A DNA stretch of 64,000 nt from Treponema vincentii. GTDB taxonomy: Bacteria > Spirochaetota > Spirochaetia > Treponematales > Treponemataceae. The notes beneath the pieces were generated by a model, which saw only the letters and a list, made by a program, of their open reading frames with translations, ran no database searches and was not told the DNA's origin. The translations under genes were made by a program, and so were the position numbers. Shown one piece after another: positions 61,000 to 64,000 of the stretch (its first letter is position 1; the number at the start of each line of letters is the position of its first letter). The stretch spans positions 1,798,001 to 1,862,000 of the forward strand of contig NZ_CP048020.1 in NCBI RefSeq assembly GCF_010365865.1. The letters run 5' to 3'.

Positions 61000-62703
61000 A
61001 TGAATACATCCAAACGCAGAAGTGCCCTGACCATAATGGGTTCACTGATTACCCTTGTCCGCCCCCTCCTTCCCGTTATGGTGATTGCAATTACCGCAGG
61101 AGTGCTCGGGTTTTTATGCGCAATCTTTATCACCATCCTCGGCGGCGAAGCTGTTATCGCTGCGATTTATGACAAAGTACCGATCGCGATCGGAAAGACA
61201 TTCTTCGGGCTCAGCCTTAAACAGATTGCTATAGCGATCATCATTCTTGGCGTTCTTCGGGGTGCGCTCCACTATGGAGAGCAATACTGCAATCACTATA
61301 TCGCGTTTAAGCTTTTAGCAATTATCCGGCATAAGGTATTCAGTGTCTTACGGAAGCTCGCTCCGGCAAAACTGGAGGGCAAAGATAAAGGGAATTTGAT
61401 CTCACTGATAACCATCGACATCGAGCTTTTGGAAGTGTTTTATGCCCATACTATCTCCCCCATCGTTATCGCGGTGCTGACCTCCCTTTGTATGCTGATC
61501 TTTCTCGGCAGCCGCAGTCTTATTGCGGTACCGGTCGCACTCGCAGGGTATATTACGGTAGGCGTGATTATTCCCCTGCGCAACGGCAAGCGGACAAGCG
61601 AACAGGGACTTGCCTTTAGAACGGAATTCGGAAACTTGAATAGCTTTGTTCTTGAAGCCCTGCGCGGCTTGGAAGAAATTATCCAATACGGGGCGGGGGA
61701 ACGTATTCGAACCGAGCTGCGGCAGCGGTCGGATAATCTCGGGAAAGGCGGGGAATATTTAAGTACACAGGAAGCACGGCAGCGTATTGAAACGAACACA
61801 GTCATTTTATTCTTTACTTTTGCTCAACTTTTTCTTTCTATTATGCTTTTCCGGCAGGGAAGCATCGACTTTGCCGCCGCCGTAGGAATAACACTCGGCA
61901 TGAGCGCCTCTTTCGGCCCCGTGCTTGCTCTTGCGCAGCTTTCCAATAATTTACATCAAACGCTCGCAAGCGGCGACCGTATCTTGAGCCTATTGGAAGA
62001 ACAGCCGCTCGTAGAAGAAATCCCCCCCGACGGCAAACAGCGCTCATTTGAAGGCGCTGCGGCCGATCATATTGATTTCAGCTACGGCAGCGAACGGATA
62101 TTGCACGATTACAGCGCCGTCATTCAAAAAGATAGCATTACCGGCATACACGGCGCAAGCGGATCGGGTAAGTCTACCCTGCTTAAACTGCTGATGCGGT
62201 TTTGGGAAGTGCAAAAAGGCGCGATACGCATCTCAGGCGAGGACATAAAAACCGTCCCGACCGGAGCGTTGCGGGCGATGGAATCCTGCGTTACACAGGA
62301 AAGCCAGCTCTTCAAAGGCACCATTGCCGACAATATCAAAATCGGCAAGTTGGATGCGTCGGAGGAAGCAGTCATCGCGGCGGCGCAAAAAGCATCGATT
62401 CACGACTTTATTACCACCCTTCCCGATGGGTATAATACGCCGGTCGGGGAACTCGGCGACACCCTGTCGGGCGGAGAAAAACAGCGTATCGGACTTGCCC
62501 GTGCATTTTTGCACGACGCTCCCCTACTCCTTCTCGACGAACCTACCAGCAATCTGGATGCCCTTAACGAGCGTATCATCCTCAAATCGCTCAAGGAATC
62601 CGGCGCCGGAAAGACGGTTGTGCTCGTTTCGCACCGTAAGTCAACGCTGAATATCGCCGACGCGGTCATTAACATCGAAACAACCGCATCAGACGTTTTT
62701 TAA
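61000..62703 (+). CDS. ABC exporter subunit (CydC-like), second pair B
   Basis: 567 residues with GAGGAGCG upstream. Six membrane segments, Walker A GASGSGKSTLLKLLMR, signature LSGGEKQRIGLARAFL, Walker B LLLLDEPTSNLDALNE, switch VLVSHRKST. Together with the preceding gene it forms a heterodimeric type IV ABC exporter; the substrate is unknown (no cytochrome bd genes are adjacent). Confidence 0.87.
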   Translation: MNTSKRRSALTIMGSLITLVRPLLPVMVIAITAGVLGFLCAIFITILGGEAVIAAIYDKVPIAIGKTFFGLSLKQIAIAIIILGVLRGALHYGEQYCNHYIAFKLLAIIRHKVFSVLRKLAPAKLEGKDKGNLISLITIDIELLEVFYAHTISPIVIAVLTSLCMLIFLGSRSLIAVPVALAGYITVGVIIPLRNGKRTSEQGLAFRTEFGNLNSFVLEALRGLEEIIQYGAGERIRTELRQRSDNLGKGGEYLSTQEARQRIETNTVILFFTFAQLFLSIMLFRQGSIDFAAAVGITLGMSASFGPVLALAQLSNNLHQTLASGDRILSLLEEQPLVEEIPPDGKQRSFEGAAADHIDFSYGSERILHDYSAVIQKDSITGIHGASGSGKSTLLKLLMRFWEVQKGAIRISGEDIKTVPTGALRAMESCVTQESQLFKGTIADNIKIGKLDASEEAVIAAAQKASIHDFITTLPDGYNTPVGELGDTLSGGEKQRIGLARAFLHDAPLLLLDEPTSNLDALNERIILKSLKESGAGKTVVLVSHRKSTLNIADAVINIETTASDVF

Positions 62704-62729
62704 CCATTAGAATATCGCATTTCAAGGCA

Positions 62730-62762
62730 ACCTGTTCTGAAACGGACGTTTCCGAACAGGTA
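62730..62762. terminator. Hairpin between convergent ABC and cyclase genes
   Basis: ACCTGTTC and GAACAGGT arms, extended by imperfect pairing of GAAACG with CGTTTC, in the 67-bp gap between convergent genes. Same arms as the hairpin at about 26325. No long T-run. Confidence 0.5.
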
Positions 62763-62770
62763 TTCCTATC

Positions 62771-64000
62771 CTATTTTTGCGTAAGGCTGAAAACGCCGTC
62801 CCAGTTGTCCGCAGGAGGCTTTTGGATAAAGGCCTCGCACTTGCGCAAATAGGCATCGGAGGGACCATCATCAGGCCGCTCTTCGCGGAGCGCTTTAAAG
62901 AGCTTAAAGGCCTCCTTCCAATCCCGCCGGTCAAACACGCAATGAGCTTCCTCAAAACGGCGTAAAAAGTCGAGCGTTGCCGAATCGACTGCATCCTTTA
63001 ATTCGACCAACTCCCATAGCTGCACCGGCGTATTGATACCGACAACACGCACGCGGTCGAAGCGGCGGGTAATAAATTCGTCGCCGATTTCATTTTTCGT
63101 CATATCGGAAATCAAAAGCCATGAACCGTACTGTTTGTTTACCCCTTCCAAACGGGCGGCGAGGTTGACCGCGTTACCCATAATCGTATAGTCCATCTTC
63201 CGTTCGGTGCCCATGTTCCCGACAACCATATCGCCGGTGTTAATCCCGATGCGGGTTAAAAGCGGATTGGGGCTCATTCCCTCACGCATGAAAAGCTCGT
63301 TCAGCTCAACCTCTTTCCGTCTCATCAGCACTGCAGCACGGCACGCGAGGCGGGCATGTTCTTTATAATCCACCGGAGCGCCGAAAAACGATATAATGGC
63401 GTCCCCTTCGTATTTATCGATAGTGCCGCGTTGTTCCAAGATAATATCGCTCATACCGGAAAGATAGATATTCAGCAATTTGACCAAATGTTCCGCATCG
63501 AGCGCTTCGCTTATTGTGGAAAAGCCCTTGACATCGGTAAACATTGCGGTAATCCATTTTTTCTGCCCGCCGAGCTTGAGCATGGAAGGATCTTCTATCA
63601 TCTCATTGATAACATCGCCGGAAAGGTATGTGCCGAATGCTTTGCGGAGAAAGCTCTTTTCGCGCTCACTGATGATGAACGACACCATCGAATAGGTTAA
63701 GAACGATACGAAGAGTGCCAGCACCGGTGAGATAATAAAGATATAAATACCGGTAAAGTGGAATATGAGTTGATTCACCATCAGCACGACGAGGGACAGC
63801 ACAACTCCTGCAATAATCTGAACAAGGGTGCTGAACCGGCGGATAACCACAATAATACCGAAAGAAAACGCAATCGCGAGCAGAGCCGACACCCAAACCG
63901 GCGCTTGCTGTAAGAAATCACGCTGCAAAATAGTATTGGCGACCGCAGCGTGCGTACCGACATTCACATATTCGCTGTGAAAGGGGTTAACACCGATATC
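62771..64000 (-). CDS. CHASE2-type adenylate/guanylate cyclase (partial)
   Basis: Open from the right edge to the stop at 62771, 409 residues. The part at the edge (DIGVNPFHSEYVNVGTHAAV, NTILQRDFL) looks like the end of a CHASE2 sensor; three membrane segments follow (about 35-105), then a class III cyclase with ITAMFTDVKGFSTISEALDA (metal Asp), GDAIISFFGAP, IGINTGDMVVGNMG and YTIMGNAVNLAARLEG. It makes cAMP (or cGMP) in response to an outside signal. The true start is beyond the window. Confidence 0.9.
   Translation of the reverse strand, partial: DIGVNPFHSEYVNVGTHAAVANTILQRDFLQQAPVWVSALLAIAFSFGIIVVIRRFSTLVQIIAGVVLSLVVLMVNQLIFHFTGIYIFIISPVLALFVSFLTYSMVSFIISEREKSFLRKAFGTYLSGDVINEMIEDPSMLKLGGQKKWITAMFTDVKGFSTISEALDAEHLVKLLNIYLSGMSDIILEQRGTIDKYEGDAIISFFGAPVDYKEHARLACRAAVLMRRKEVELNELFMREGMSPNPLLTRIGINTGDMVVGNMGTERKMDYTIMGNAVNLAARLEGVNKQYGSWLLISDMTKNEIGDEFITRRFDRVRVVGINTPVQLWELVELKDAVDSATLDFLRRFEEAHCVFDRRDWKEAFKLFKALREERPDDGPSDAYLRKCEAFIQKPPADNWDGVFSLTQK

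Noticed and set aside
59245-62703. CydDC thiol exporter
   Set aside because: The pair resembles CydDC in arrangement, but no cytochrome bd genes are adjacent and the membrane domains do not allow a call, so only the ABC exporter class is given.

Overview
The window looks like a chromosomal segment of an oral-type Treponema (spirochaete) of moderate GC. This is inferred from the TIGR03545/TIGR03546-type protein pair, a TAXI-TRAP fused permease, an orphan FlhB C-terminal homologue beside an HD-GYP protein, many spirochaetal lipoproteins, Rpn-type PD-(D/E)XK proteins and LRR/InlB-repeat surface proteins. No species call can be made from the sequence alone.

Layout. 1-7.9 kb: a GH2 glycosidase (cut by the left edge), a P-loop protein, a sugar-type ABC uptake operon without its own ATPase, a DUF1858-like/solute-binding fusion and a Crp/Fnr regulator. 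8.1-9.7 kb: a tRNA(CAU) with a clear promoter, then an anaerobic ribonucleotide reductase activase (frameshifted) and a small glycyl-radical/glutaredoxin protein behind NrdR-box-like sites. 9.9-15.5 kb: the rpsP-khpA-rimM-trmD-rplS translation operon running into flagellar/c-di-GMP and small conserved genes. 15.6-30.4 kb: ordinary core genes (leuS with a homopolymer frameshift, rubredoxin, a radical SAM protein, a TRAP permease, the TIGR03545/03546 pair, lolA, a RodZ-like protein, rimO). 30.4-32 kb: two toxin-antitoxin modules and tRNA-Pro. 32-36 kb: palindrome-rich DNA, a uridine kinase-like protein, a lipoprotein and a TetR regulator.

36-62.7 kb is an accessory region. Two heterodimeric ABC exporter pairs bracket it, and the first pair is itself split by an IS3-family copy, a GNAT gene and a BrnT/BrnA module. 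Inside lie three near-identical IS3-family copies, one IS256-family element, RelB/RelE with a nonsense codon, a truncated beta-helix surface protein, an outer-membrane protein plus 12-repeat LRR lipoprotein pair, four-helix-bundle (23S IVP-type) genes and five Rpn loci, three of them interrupted. AT-rich AATTAC-type repeats separate almost every gene here. The right edge holds a CHASE2-type adenylate cyclase.

Two signals stand out. First, all five Rpn loci carry a strong internal Shine-Dalgarno and in-frame ATG at the start of the C-terminal segment, and that segment stays intact even where the nuclease part is interrupted. This fits an intragenic antitoxin (RpnS-like). Second, at least four families of small multi-hairpin elements are scattered through the window. 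In each, loops and spacers are conserved while stem arms differ from copy to copy and stay self-complementary within each copy. One family carries GGA in its hairpin loops and two copies interrupt Rpn genes just after the catalytic glutamate.

Caution: the three IS3 copies differ only in run lengths wherever I compared them, and leuS, nrdG and the IS256 transposase all break at or beside homopolymers. Many frameshifts here are therefore probably sequencing errors.
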